From assembly GCA_015075445.1 (NCBI GenBank), contig JABTUJ010000024.1:1-64000 (forward strand): a stretch of 64,000 nucleotides of DNA. Direction: 5' to 3'. The stretch comes from Verrucomicrobiales bacterium. Lineage in GTDB: Bacteria > Verrucomicrobiota > Verrucomicrobiia > Limisphaerales > J093. The notes below the pieces were generated by a model. That model did not search any database, was not told the DNA's origin, and saw only the letters and a list, made by a program, of their open reading frames with translations. Below, one piece after another: positions 7,697-16,191 of the stretch. Numbering within the stretch: the first letter of the stretch is position 1; the number at the start of each line of letters is the position of its first letter. Made by a program: the position numbers and the translations under genes.

Positions 7697-9952
7697 TCAC
7701 TCGATGATCTTGAGGTAGCGGCCCAGCCAGTACGGCAGCAGAAACTCGTCCCCGGCCAGCTCCGTCTGCCCGCCGTCGCCGCCATCCAGCGTGAACGGGT
7801 TCCCGTTCCAGCGCATGATCGGGCGCTCGTCCGGGGGCAGGAGCTCGCGCGTCGGCTGGTTCCGGAAATTGGGCGGCAGACGGGTGAGGTCGCGGCGATG
7901 CGAGTTCTGGACGGTCCAGGTGACCAGGTCCAGGGGGTACTGCCGCAGGGTCCAGAGGGCTCCCTCGACGTCAAACTGCGTGGCCCCGGCCATGGCGAGC
8001 AGGAAGCTCCAGAGCGGATTGAGCTCCACCCGTTCCAGGTTCCAATGGTCTGCCAGGGCCAGCACGAAATGGCGGCGCAGGTCATCGGTGAAGGCGTAGC
8101 GGATCAACGTCCAGGCGTTGATGAACCCGAGCAGGTCGTCCGAGTGATTCCACTCGTCGCCGAGGTCGATGCCGCGAAACGTGAACCCGGGGGTGGCCCG
8201 GAGGTTGGCCATGCTGTTGGTGATGTTCGTGAAGTAGCCCTGGTGCTGGAGAAGATCGTAAGCCGTGTCCCGATAGACCGGCTTGGCGGTGAGCCGATGC
8301 CCGAACTGGAGGAAGGCGATGATCTGCGCGCTGTTGAGCCGTCGGTCGCCGATGGTGGGCGGGTAGCGGTTCACGTACTCCGGGTTCCAGCGCCCCCACA
8401 GCGTGGGCTGGTTGTCCGCGTCCACCAGATACAGGTTGTGCCGGAGCAGGTGCGTCAGGATGCGATCATAGGCCGTGGTGAGCCGCGCCTTCTCGGCGGG
8501 GGTCCGCGTGCCCAACTCGTAGAGGACCGCGTAGGCAAAGGTCTGGGCGGTGATCTCATCGCTGCTGGTGTGCCCCTTCCACTCCCAGCGCGGGTCCGGC
8601 GCCACCCGCCAGCGATCGGGGTCGGACACCTTGAATCCGGTTCGCTCGAAGGTGCGGGCCGGGAATCCCTCGATCGGGTGGATGGCCTGGAGCCGCTCGA
8701 GGGCCTCGAAGGTCTGCCAGGCGTTGAGCCGCGCCGCCTCGTCGCCCGTGGCGGCAAAGCGGAAGACCTGGCTCGCCAGGTAATAGCTGCTCCAACTGCC
8801 GTCGTTGTCGGTGTCGATCATCTCGGCCGACGTGGGATCCCCGGGCGTGCGCAGCCGCAGTTCGGCGCAGAAGCCATAGCGGATGTGGCGGTCCCGGATC
8901 TTGTGGTCGAAATGCGCCGCCTTCTCCGCCAGCGTCACCGTCAGGAACTCGATCTTCGCCAGTCCCCCGCGCGTCAGCACATACAGATCACCCCGGGCAT
9001 CGGGCGCCAGATCCACCACGTCGTCGTCGGGCAACCAGCGTTTCGACGCGAAGTAACGCATGGCCCCGCTGGGCGCGTGGAAGAAGACCCCGCGCGTCGT
9101 CCCGCCCCACACCCCGGTGACCGTCGGTGCGAGACAGGTGATCTCCACGACCGGCAACCGCTCCTGCAGGGGCAAGGTGATCCGTCCGGTCTCGGCATTC
9201 ACCCCGTAGTAGCCGCGTCGGGTTCCCACCAGGATCTCGCTCCCCCGAAACGCCAGCGCGGTGATCTGTTCGCCCCGGTGCACCAGCTCCATGCCGGCCA
9301 ATCCCAACCGGAAGATCTGGTCCGCCGCCAGCACGTAAAACCGCCCCTGCCACGCGTACAGCTTCTCGTCCGCCCGCGGCACCGGGAACGGCACCTCCGC
9401 CAGGCCGCTCACGGTGAAGACCGCCAGGTTGGTCGGGCTCGCCAGCAACGTCCCGAAGTCATCGCGCACCGCCAACCGCCGAAACACGCCCCGCGGCAAC
9501 GCCCCCACATAGCGGCCGGCGAACCCGTTGGACAGGAACTCATCGTCCAGCAACTGGAACACCTCCCCGTTCCCCACCGTGAGGTCCCGGGCCGGACGTC
9601 CCGCCAGCGGCCGGTAGCTCCGATCCAGCGCCAGCGTGTCGCCGAAGACGCGCGCCACCCCCCGGTCGGTCAACACATGGGCCCGCCCGTCCCGATCGAC
9701 CACCAGCTTCTTCCACCCCGCACTCAGCAGGTCAGGGTGGGTCGCGTACCGCACCGAAACGGGCTGTTGAAAGGGCACATCGCGCACTCCCGCCGCGGCC
9801 GCCGCCCCCACCGCCAGCCAGACCCCCAGCCACGGGGCAGCCCGCCTCCACCCCGGCAGACGGTCACCCAGCACGCCTCGGGGACGGCGGGGACAGCTCC
9901 CGGCGCGGTTTCCAGCGATGGATACATTCGGCACAGACGCATGTCCGCACAC
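7697..9952 (-). CDS. Exported protein: beta-propeller-like N half, helical C half; function unknown
   Basis: Up to 751 residues. The start is uncertain: residues 1-35 look non-coding, and a GTG at 9874 just before the signal segment (APWLGVWLAVGAAAAAG) is a better candidate. Residues about 60-340 hold repeated short beta units (GRAHVLTDRGVARVFG, GSEILVGTRRGYYGV, GDLYVLTRGGLAKIEF), resembling two-component-regulator propellers. Residues about 360-740 are helical with many Trp/Tyr/His (DTDNDGSWSSYYLASQVFRF, DEWNHSDDLLGFINAW), compatible with an alpha/alpha toroid. I do not recognise the family. It is probably periplasmic or extracellular and lies directly upstream of ispD. Confidence 0.8.
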   Translation of the reverse strand: MCGHASVPNVSIAGNRAGSCPRRPRGVLGDRLPGWRRAAPWLGVWLAVGAAAAAGVRDVPFQQPVSVRYATHPDLLSAGWKKLVVDRDGRAHVLTDRGVARVFGDTLALDRSYRPLAGRPARDLTVGNGEVFQLLDDEFLSNGFAGRYVGALPRGVFRRLAVRDDFGTLLASPTNLAVFTVSGLAEVPFPVPRADEKLYAWQGRFYVLAADQIFRLGLAGMELVHRGEQITALAFRGSEILVGTRRGYYGVNAETGRITLPLQERLPVVEITCLAPTVTGVWGGTTRGVFFHAPSGAMRYFASKRWLPDDDVVDLAPDARGDLYVLTRGGLAKIEFLTVTLAEKAAHFDHKIRDRHIRYGFCAELRLRTPGDPTSAEMIDTDNDGSWSSYYLASQVFRFAATGDEAARLNAWQTFEALERLQAIHPIEGFPARTFERTGFKVSDPDRWRVAPDPRWEWKGHTSSDEITAQTFAYAVLYELGTRTPAEKARLTTAYDRILTHLLRHNLYLVDADNQPTLWGRWNPEYVNRYPPTIGDRRLNSAQIIAFLQFGHRLTAKPVYRDTAYDLLQHQGYFTNITNSMANLRATPGFTFRGIDLGDEWNHSDDLLGFINAWTLIRYAFTDDLRRHFVLALADHWNLERVELNPLWSFLLAMAGATQFDVEGALWTLRQYPLDLVTWTVQNSHRRDLTRLPPNFRNQPTRELLPPDERPIMRWNGNPFTLDGGDGGQTELAGDEFLLPYWLGRYLKIIE

Positions 9953-10045
9953 CCGGCCGCTCGGTCAAGCCGATTCTCATCAGCCGCGCCCACCGGCGTG
10001 AGCTTGTCGATCCCGTCCGGCCGCGGTAGAACCACGCCCAACAAC

Positions 10046-11194
10046 ATGGCAACCCAGCCCTACAAGGCCGGCATCATCGGCACCGGCTTCATCGGCCCGG
10101 TCCACCTCGAGGCCCTCCGCCGCCTCGGCGTCGAGGTCACAGCGCTCTGCGACGTGGGCGACCGCGCCCAGACCGTGGCCCGGCAGCTCGGCATCCCGCG
10201 GGCGTTCAGCGACTATCGCGAGTTGGTGACCGCGCCGGACGTCGAGGTCGTCCACATCACCGCCCCGAACCGCTTCCATCGGTCCATGGCGCTGGCCGCC
10301 CTCGAGGCCGGGAGGCATGTGGTGTGCGAAAAGCCCCTGGCGCTGAACACGCGCGAAACCGCCGCCATCGTCCGGGTCGCGCGCCGGGCGGACACGGTCT
10401 TCGCGGTCAACTACAACGTCCGATTCTACCCGGCGGTGCTCGAGTTGCGCCATCGGGTGGCCCGGGGCGAGCTGGGCGACCTCATGCATGTCAACGGGTC
10501 CTACTTCCAGGACTGGCTTTTTCACGACACCGACTACAACTGGCGCCTCCTGCCGGAGGAAGGCGGACGGCTCCGGGCGGTCGCTGACATTGGCACGCAT
10601 TGGATGGACACGGTCTCCTTCATCCTGGGTGCCCCCATCCGGTCCGTCCTGGCCGACCTGGGCATCCACCACCAGACCCGTCGACGCCCCCTCGGCGAGA
10701 CCCAGACCTTCCGTCGCGCAAACCGACGCCAGCGCTACGCCTCGTACCGCGTGGAGACCGAAGACTTCGCCCATGTCCTTCTCGCGTTTGCCAACGGCAC
10801 GCGCGGGAGCCTGGCGGTGTCGCAGGTGGCAGCAGGTCGCAAGAACTGCCTGCGCCTCGAGCTCTACGGGTCGAAGCAATCGGCGGCCTGGGATTCCGAG
10901 CACCCGGAGATTCTGCGCTTCGGTCAGCGGGAGGGCGCGAACCAGGTGGCGGTGCGGAACACGCCCGCGTTCGGCCGGGGCGCGGCCGGGTTCATGGATT
11001 ACCCCGCCGGCCATGTCGAAGGCTTCCCGGACACGTTCAAGATGCTGTTCCGCGCGGTCTATGCGGACATCGCCCATGGGGTGTCCAAGTCGCCGCTGTA
11101 TGCCACGGCGGAGGATGGGCACCGCGAAGTCGCGGTTTGCGAGGCCATCCTGAAAAGCCATCGCCGCGGCGCCTGGGTCAACGTCGCCGGCTAA
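10046..11194 (+). CDS. Gfo/Idh/MocA-family NAD(P)-dependent oxidoreductase
   Basis: 382 residues from the ATG at 10046; the frame is open far upstream but only this start begins the Rossmann fold (AGIIGTGFIGPVH, residues 8-20). The family signature EKPL (95-98) supplies the catalytic Lys. GGRLRAVADIGTHWMDT holds the conserved C-domain Asp/His. The fold and the GETQTF... segment resemble glucose-fructose oxidoreductase relatives abundant in Verrucomicrobiota, which oxidise or epimerise sugars and cyclitols. There is no twin-arginine signal, so it is cytoplasmic. It stands alone, divergent from the 7697-9952 gene; substrate unknown. Confidence 0.93.
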   Translation: MATQPYKAGIIGTGFIGPVHLEALRRLGVEVTALCDVGDRAQTVARQLGIPRAFSDYRELVTAPDVEVVHITAPNRFHRSMALAALEAGRHVVCEKPLALNTRETAAIVRVARRADTVFAVNYNVRFYPAVLELRHRVARGELGDLMHVNGSYFQDWLFHDTDYNWRLLPEEGGRLRAVADIGTHWMDTVSFILGAPIRSVLADLGIHHQTRRRPLGETQTFRRANRRQRYASYRVETEDFAHVLLAFANGTRGSLAVSQVAAGRKNCLRLELYGSKQSAAWDSEHPEILRFGQREGANQVAVRNTPAFGRGAAGFMDYPAGHVEGFPDTFKMLFRAVYADIAHGVSKSPLYATAEDGHREVAVCEAILKSHRRGAWVNVAG

Positions 11195-11226
11195 GCCGCC
11201 GCCCCTCCCCTTCCCTGTCGCGTTGC

Positions 11227-11349
11227 TTCGCGCCTCTCGCGGGCCACCACCGTTTCCTCCCCTCCGTCCCCGTCGTGTCCTTCCCTTTCGCGCCTCTTCG
11301 CGCCTTTCGCGGGCCACCACCGTTTCCTCCCCTCCGTCCCCGTCGTGTC
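11227..11349. repeat. Two tandem copies of a 53-bp sequence
   Basis: Bases 11227-11279 and 11297-11349 are almost identical (TTCGCGCCT(C/T)TCGCGGGC ... CCGTCGTGTC), 70 bases apart. They fill the space between two convergent genes. Confidence 0.75.
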
Positions 11350-11352
11350 GCG

Positions 11353-12387
11353 TCAAGGAAGCACTTCGCGGGCTCGATAGAACCGGAGCGGCGATCCAGC
11401 CGAACTCGTGTCGGTGAAGAACCAGTAGCCCTCGCTCAGCCGGTTGGTCGCCAGCGGGGTCCAGTCCACCAGGTTCACCGTGGCTTCCAACGCCATGCGC
11501 CGGTCGCGCTCGGCGTGCACGTACAGTTCAAATTCCTTCCGGCTGTTGAGTCCCAGGAGTTCGAGGGTGACCGGGATATGATCGGCCGGTTCGATGGTCA
11601 CCGTGTATTCATCGAACAGCAGGTAATTGTCGCCGGGCGCACCCTTGGTGCGGAGCGCCCAAAAGGCATCGATATCCCCCAGATCCAACCGCGCACCCGC
11701 GGTCGTGATGGGCTGGGCATCCACAACGACCTGTCCGTTCAGCACGGCCTGCCAGTTGTTCCGCGCGAAGTTCATCCAGATCTCGAGCAGATAAATGACG
11801 TCGGGATCAAACGTGAATCCGGTGGGCCGGAACCCGGCCTCGTCGTCGAGCAGGTAGTTGATGTCCAGCGTCGCGTTCTGGAAGTCCAGGGCGAAAAGCC
11901 GTTGCCCGTCTGAGTTGAAGGCGCGCCACCGGAAGTCGTCGTACTCGCCGTTGGTCGAGTCCACAACCTGCATCCAGACCGAGAACTTCCAGACGGGCTG
12001 CTCAGGCTTCGGCGGCGGGGCCTGCAAGGGCCGCCAGACACTCAGGAAATCGTCTTTCGGGGCGGGCGGCGCGTAGCCGATGAACGCTTGTTGCCCCCAA
12101 CCCTCGAAGAAATCGGTGACCAGGCCGTTGCCGCCAGAGCCTTCCCCCTGCCAGCTTCGCTGTCCTCGCAACGGCTTCGCCACGTCGTAGCCCTCCGCCG
12201 CGTCGAAACCGGTCCAGAAGACCACCGTGGGTTCATTGGCGACCGCGGACTGCATGGCCGGCAGCGCAAAACCCGCCCCCCCGTCCGGTGGCGCGGCCCC
12301 GCGGGTGGACACGATCCTGTCGGGAAGCCCGGCAAAGGCCCCAAGAAGACAACAACGTACCACCACCCAGCCTGCCATGCGGTTCAT
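11353..12387 (-). CDS. Exported protein with LamG-like fold and Verrucomicrobiota-type C-terminal module
   Basis: 344 residues. A weak N-terminal signal (GWVVVRCCLLGAFAG) is followed by a beta-rich domain from about residue 50 (VVFWTGFDAAEGYDV, WKFSVWMQVVDS, LLFDEYTVTIE) resembling a concanavalin-like or LamG fold. The last 45 residues (LVDWTPLATNR ... RFYRAREV) form a module that recurs, with the same spacing, at the ends of the proteins at 46573-48175 and, more weakly, 31356-32303. Such tails are common on exported proteins of Verrucomicrobiota and may be a surface or secretion signal (inference). Function unknown. Confidence 0.75.
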   Translation of the reverse strand: MNRMAGWVVVRCCLLGAFAGLPDRIVSTRGAAPPDGGAGFALPAMQSAVANEPTVVFWTGFDAAEGYDVAKPLRGQRSWQGEGSGGNGLVTDFFEGWGQQAFIGYAPPAPKDDFLSVWRPLQAPPPKPEQPVWKFSVWMQVVDSTNGEYDDFRWRAFNSDGQRLFALDFQNATLDINYLLDDEAGFRPTGFTFDPDVIYLLEIWMNFARNNWQAVLNGQVVVDAQPITTAGARLDLGDIDAFWALRTKGAPGDNYLLFDEYTVTIEPADHIPVTLELLGLNSRKEFELYVHAERDRRMALEATVNLVDWTPLATNRLSEGYWFFTDTSSAGSPLRFYRAREVLP

Positions 12388-12435
12388 GACTCTTTGAAAA
12401 ACCTGCGGTGCTGTCCTCCCTCGCCTGAGCCGGCC

Positions 12436-14772
12436 TCACCGTGGCTGCGGGCTGCGACCCGGAGGCGCGCCCGACGGTGCTGACGGTGTGGCCGGACCGG
12501 AGCCTGCCCCCGGACCGCTGCTGACCGACGGCGGTGCACTCGGCATCGCCGAGCGCGCGGGCGGCGTCGGGTTCATGGAAGGACTCACGGGAGAAGCGGG
12601 CGCACCCGCCGGGCGGCCGAACGAGGCGGGAGGCGCACTGGGCACGGCCGAGCGACTGGGTGCCGGGGCGGGTGTCGGTGTGACCGTGCGGGCCGGAGGC
12701 GCCATGGGAACGGCTGAGGAACGCGAGGGCATCGGGCCAGGCGCCACCCCCGGGCCGCGGTTCGGCGCGAAATTCGGGTTCCCCATCGACGGAACCGCAG
12801 AACGAGTGGGCGCGCCAGGGGCGACCCCTGACACGGCGGGGTTCCGGCTGGGGGTTCCCGGCGCCATGGCCGGAGAACCCGGGCTCCGGCTCGGTGCTGC
12901 CGGCGAGGGACTCGAGACCCCCGGACTGCGCGTGGGGGCGCTGGGCGTTGGCTGCACGGACGGCACGGGCTGAACTCGGGAAGGGGTCGGCGCCGGCCCG
13001 CGCGTCGGCGGATCAACTCGTGAGGGAGCCGTCGGCACCGTCGAGCGCGGCGCGGCCGTCGCCGGGGCCGTCCGGCTCGGGACGTTCCGGTTCGGCACGG
13101 CGGGTGCGACTGACGACGGCTCGGTGCGGGTGGGCACGGAACTGCCGATGTTTCCACGCGTGGGCGCAGCGGACATGGGGGCACTCCCGACCCCGCTGCG
13201 TTGCGGCACATCGGCGCGCGCGGCCGGGCCAGGGGCAGGCGCAGGCGAGGCTGGCCGGCGGGCGGGCGAAACCACGGACGTGCGTTCGGGTGCGAAGCGC
13301 GTGCCCGCAACGGCGGGCGACTCGCCACGCGCGGGGGCCGAGCGGTACGGCGCTTCGCTCGGACGGGCCGAGCTGGCTTTGAGGTCGGCCGGGACCGCGG
13401 GCCGGTAAGCGGCGACCTGGCGACCATCCAGACTCGTCTGCTCGGGCCGCACCGGGGCGGAACGTCCGGCCGGGACGTCCTTGATGTCGAGCCGGCGCAG
13501 GTCGCGACGGGCACTCGCCGGGATGTCGCGGGTGGGCACCCCGTGGTTGACCACCATGTTCTTGCTGTTGTCGACGTAGTAGTTGTTGATCACGGTGGAC
13601 TGGTTGTAGACAACCGTGTGGTGGTGGTGCGGCACGCGGTAACGGTACGGATAGGGCCGCCAGCAGTCATTCCAGCCCACGAACGTGTACCACGAGGAGC
13701 TCAGGCCGAAGCTGAACCCCACCGAGACACCTCGCCCCCAGTACGTGAGGCCGATCCCGGTCGTCCAACCGCAACCCGGCGGGAGAGGCGCCCACCCGCA
13801 ATACGCATCGGTGTACCGCCAGGTCACCCACGCCGGTGCCCAGACCGAGCCCGGCACCCAGACCCAGCCGCAGCCCGGATGGATATACCAGTTGCCGTAG
13901 TGGAAGGGCGCCCAACCCCAGGAATAATGCGATTGCCAGTACCAACCACCGGTCGTGTAAAGCCAGCGCCCGCCATGACCGTAGGGCCGCCAATCCACCA
14001 CCGTCACCGCCACCGTGGGCTGCCAGCACCACCCGTAGGGCTCGATGTACAGCCACGAACCATAGGGGGCCAGCGAGGAGTAATAGTAGTTGCTCGTCAC
14101 CGGCGGAGGGGAACCCGGCGCCGGTTCGGCGGGAGGCGCGGCCGGAGCGGCGGTCGTCACCGGCGTGGCGTACACCGACGCGCTGGCGGAGGCCGCGGCG
14201 GGTTCCGGTGCCGCGACCGCGGCTTCCGCCATCTCGGTCACCGGGGCGGCCAGCACGGCTTGCTCGCGCAGTTCGCTGGTCCGCTGCAGCATGGCGGTCA
14301 CCACCGTGTCCGGAACCCCGATGTCCTTGAGGTAAACCAGATCCTCAGCGCCGAGTTCGAACGGAGCCACGCTCTGTCGCACGAACTCGAGCAACACGGT
14401 CTCGCCCACCTGCGCCAGGGCCATGTCCACCACCTCATGTACCGCCGGGGACAGATCGGGGGGCTGCGCCTCCACGCGCGCGATGGGCGCGTTGGTGGAA
14501 AGGTCTGGCAACGGCAACTCCGCCACGGCGGGAGGCGGTGCCGTCGCTGCGGGTGGCACGCCCACGGGCGCGCTGGCCGTTACCGGAACCGGAGCCGGAG
14601 CCGGAGCCGGGGTCACCGAGGGCGCCGGAGCTGGCGGGGGCACCACGACGGTATTCCCGGTGGCGTCCGACCGGCAGCCGACCAGCGCCACGCCAAGACC
14701 GGTCGCCAGGACCCAGCCGGATACGCGAAGCATCAAGGTTTTCACGGCAAAAAGCGATTGGACCAAATTCAC
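12436..14772 (-). CDS. DUF6600-type Trp-rich lipoprotein with long Pro/Ser/Ala tail
   Basis: Up to 778 residues starting at a GTG at 14772; an in-frame ATG at 14733 is an alternative. Both keep the lipobox LVGC (Cys33), so the protein is lipid-anchored. Residues 40-110 are Pro/Ala-rich. About 237-385 is an aromatic domain full of Trp, Tyr and Gly (PYGSWLYIEPYGWCW, WYWQSHYSWGWAPFHYGNW), the DUF6600 signature. It is followed by a HHHH patch and VINNYYVDNS. From about 440 to the end it is low-complexity Pro/Ser/Ala/Arg. Function unknown; likely an envelope structural protein. Confidence 0.8.
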   Translation of the reverse strand: MNLVQSLFAVKTLMLRVSGWVLATGLGVALVGCRSDATGNTVVVPPPAPAPSVTPAPAPAPVPVTASAPVGVPPAATAPPPAVAELPLPDLSTNAPIARVEAQPPDLSPAVHEVVDMALAQVGETVLLEFVRQSVAPFELGAEDLVYLKDIGVPDTVVTAMLQRTSELREQAVLAAPVTEMAEAAVAAPEPAAASASASVYATPVTTAAPAAPPAEPAPGSPPPVTSNYYYSSLAPYGSWLYIEPYGWCWQPTVAVTVVDWRPYGHGGRWLYTTGGWYWQSHYSWGWAPFHYGNWYIHPGCGWVWVPGSVWAPAWVTWRYTDAYCGWAPLPPGCGWTTGIGLTYWGRGVSVGFSFGLSSSWYTFVGWNDCWRPYPYRYRVPHHHHTVVYNQSTVINNYYVDNSKNMVVNHGVPTRDIPASARRDLRRLDIKDVPAGRSAPVRPEQTSLDGRQVAAYRPAVPADLKASSARPSEAPYRSAPARGESPAVAGTRFAPERTSVVSPARRPASPAPAPGPAARADVPQRSGVGSAPMSAAPTRGNIGSSVPTRTEPSSVAPAVPNRNVPSRTAPATAAPRSTVPTAPSRVDPPTRGPAPTPSRVQPVPSVQPTPSAPTRSPGVSSPSPAAPSRSPGSPAMAPGTPSRNPAVSGVAPGAPTRSAVPSMGNPNFAPNRGPGVAPGPMPSRSSAVPMAPPARTVTPTPAPAPSRSAVPSAPPASFGRPAGAPASPVSPSMNPTPPARSAMPSAPPSVSSGPGAGSGPATPSAPSGAPPGRSPQPR

Positions 14773-14908
14773 GACCGATTGAGTATCAAAGTGCGTCAGC
14801 GGGCCAACCAGCTTGCTTGTTCATGCCGCACAGCCCGGCTAATCGACACTCAGCCGGATTGACCCCGGCACCCCCTAAGTTATTCATCCGCCGCCTCCGC
14901 GCCAACTT

Positions 14909-14980
14909 CCTCCGCAAGCGCCCTCTCCCCTGCAGGCGCCTTGTCCTCCGTAGGCGCCGTGTCCTCTGTAGGCGCCGACG
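14909..14980. repeat. Four-unit tandem repeat, 18-bp period
   Basis: Units around GC(A/G)(A/G)GCGCC occur at 14911-14922, 14929-14940, 14947-14958 and 14965-14976, exactly 18 bases apart (last two: TCCGTAGGCGCC and TCTGTAGGCGCC). They lie in the 447-base divergent region between 14772 and 15220. Confidence 0.7.
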
Positions 14981-15156
14981 TGAGGAGGCGAAGCGTCGTC
15001 GCCCCTGCCCCGCGGCACCTCCACACACCGGCAGGCTGGAACAGGTTGTGCTTAGTAGTCCGGGGTGAGCTCACGGCCACTGGCCAAGAGCCGACCCGTG
15101 CCTTGCCACCACAATGGCGGGCCCGGCGCGGCGGAACAGTCGCCGGCAAAGGGGCG

Positions 15157-15184
15157 TTGACACTCCCCGGCGGCTCAATAAGCT
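15157..15184 (+). promoter_or_regulatory. Possible sigma-70-type promoter for the coiled-coil gene
   Basis: TTGACA at 15157-15162, a 16-base spacer, then TAAGCT at 15179-15184, 36 bases before the start codon at 15220. The -35 box is perfect and the -10 is poor. The rest of the 14773-15219 gap holds only the 18-bp tandem repeat. Confidence 0.35.
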
Positions 15185-15219
15185 TCCGCTCGGTTCGGAC
15201 ACACAAACGATTTAGAGCC

Positions 15220-15975
15220 ATGCTCCTGCGAATCAGTCTCGTCGTCGCCATCGTGGCCGGCATCGCCACGTTCTTGATCAGCCACCTGCAGGTGGGCCCC
15301 AAGATCGTCAACCTGCAGAGTGAACTGAGCATGACTCAGAACAACCTCGCCCAGTCCGAGGAAGCCCGGGCCAAAGCTCAAACCGAGGCCAAGGAAGCCA
15401 ACGACCGTGCCGACCGCCTGGATCGCGAACTGGTCGACACCAAGGACCGCCTCGAGACCCAGACTGCCCGTGCCAACACCCAGGAAGCCCGCGCCAACCA
15501 ACGCGAGGCCGAGCGGGACGAGGCGCGTCGTGACCTCACCGAAACCCAGCGCAGCCTCGCCGCCTGGCGGGCCTTGGGCATTCCCGTGGAGACTGTCCGC
15601 GAGCGCCTGGCGGAACTCGTGAAAGCCAACCTCGCCATCGCCGGCATGACCGAGGAAAACCGCGTGCTGCTCACCAAACTCACGCAGACGCAGAACCGGT
15701 TGAACGTTTACGAAGGCGAGTCCGACCGGCCGCCGGATATGAACCTCACCCGCAAGGGCAAGGTGCTCGCCGTCGATCCCCAGTGGGATTTCGTGATCGT
15801 CGACCTCGGCAGCAACGACGGCGCCGTCGAGCGAGGCGAAATGCTCGTCAACCGCGACGGCAAACTGGTCGCCAAGGTCCGCCTCTCGCGCGTCGAGGAA
15901 ACCCAGAGCGTCGCGAACGTCCTCCCCGAATGGAAACAGACCGACGTCGAAGTGGGCGACGAGGTGCTCAAGTAG
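15220..15975 (+). CDS. Membrane-anchored coiled-coil protein
   Basis: 251 residues from the ATG at 15220, the first start that gives a clean membrane helix (residues 1-20, LLRISLVVAIVAGIATFLIS). Residues about 30-165 are a long coiled coil (EEARAKAQTEAKEANDRADR, NTQEARANQREAERDE). The C-terminal 85 residues form a small beta domain (GKVLAVDPQWDFVIVDLGSN, EMLVNRDGKLVAKVRLSRV, final VGDEVLK). This layout resembles MreC-like or periplasmic scaffold proteins but I see no MreC signature. It is followed after 8 bases by a small lipoprotein gene, so the pair is probably an operon acting at the inner face of the outer membrane or in the periplasm. Confidence 0.8.
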   Translation: MLLRISLVVAIVAGIATFLISHLQVGPKIVNLQSELSMTQNNLAQSEEARAKAQTEAKEANDRADRLDRELVDTKDRLETQTARANTQEARANQREAERDEARRDLTETQRSLAAWRALGIPVETVRERLAELVKANLAIAGMTEENRVLLTKLTQTQNRLNVYEGESDRPPDMNLTRKGKVLAVDPQWDFVIVDLGSNDGAVERGEMLVNRDGKLVAKVRLSRVEETQSVANVLPEWKQTDVEVGDEVLK

Positions 15976-15983
15976 CGAGCCGC

Positions 15984-16187
15984 ATGCGAGCCACCCTGTC
16001 CGCCCTCCTTCACCTTCCCCGCGGCGTCCTTCCTCCCGGGCCGCTGCTCCTCCTCGCGGCTTGCGCCTGCCTCCTGCTCCCCGGCTGCGCCTCCACGGAA
16101 GATTCCGAGAACCTGTCCGAACGGCCGTGGAACGCGCCCCGCAGTTGGGAGTCCGGCCTTCCTGCCGGCATGATGGAAGGCCGGTAG
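15984..16187 (+). CDS. Small lipoprotein with conserved RPWN...WE.GLP tail
   Basis: 67 residues. The ATG at 15984 is 8 bases after the stop of the coiled-coil gene. Signal peptide with lipobox LLPGC (PLLLLAACACLLLPGC), leaving a mature lipoprotein of only about 28 residues: CASTEDSENLSERPWN then PRSWESGLP. From memory this mature motif recurs in tiny lipoproteins of Verrucomicrobiota, but I cannot check that here. Its stop is 4 bases from the end of the convergent leuC gene. Function unknown. Confidence 0.75.
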   Translation: MRATLSALLHLPRGVLPPGPLLLLAACACLLLPGCASTEDSENLSERPWNAPRSWESGLPAGMMEGR

Positions 16188-16191
16188 CCCC

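Noticed and set aside
7229..10045. Upstream extension of the Gfo/Idh/MocA frame
   Set aside because: It runs antisense through ispD and the exported-protein gene; the Rossmann fold begins only at 10046.
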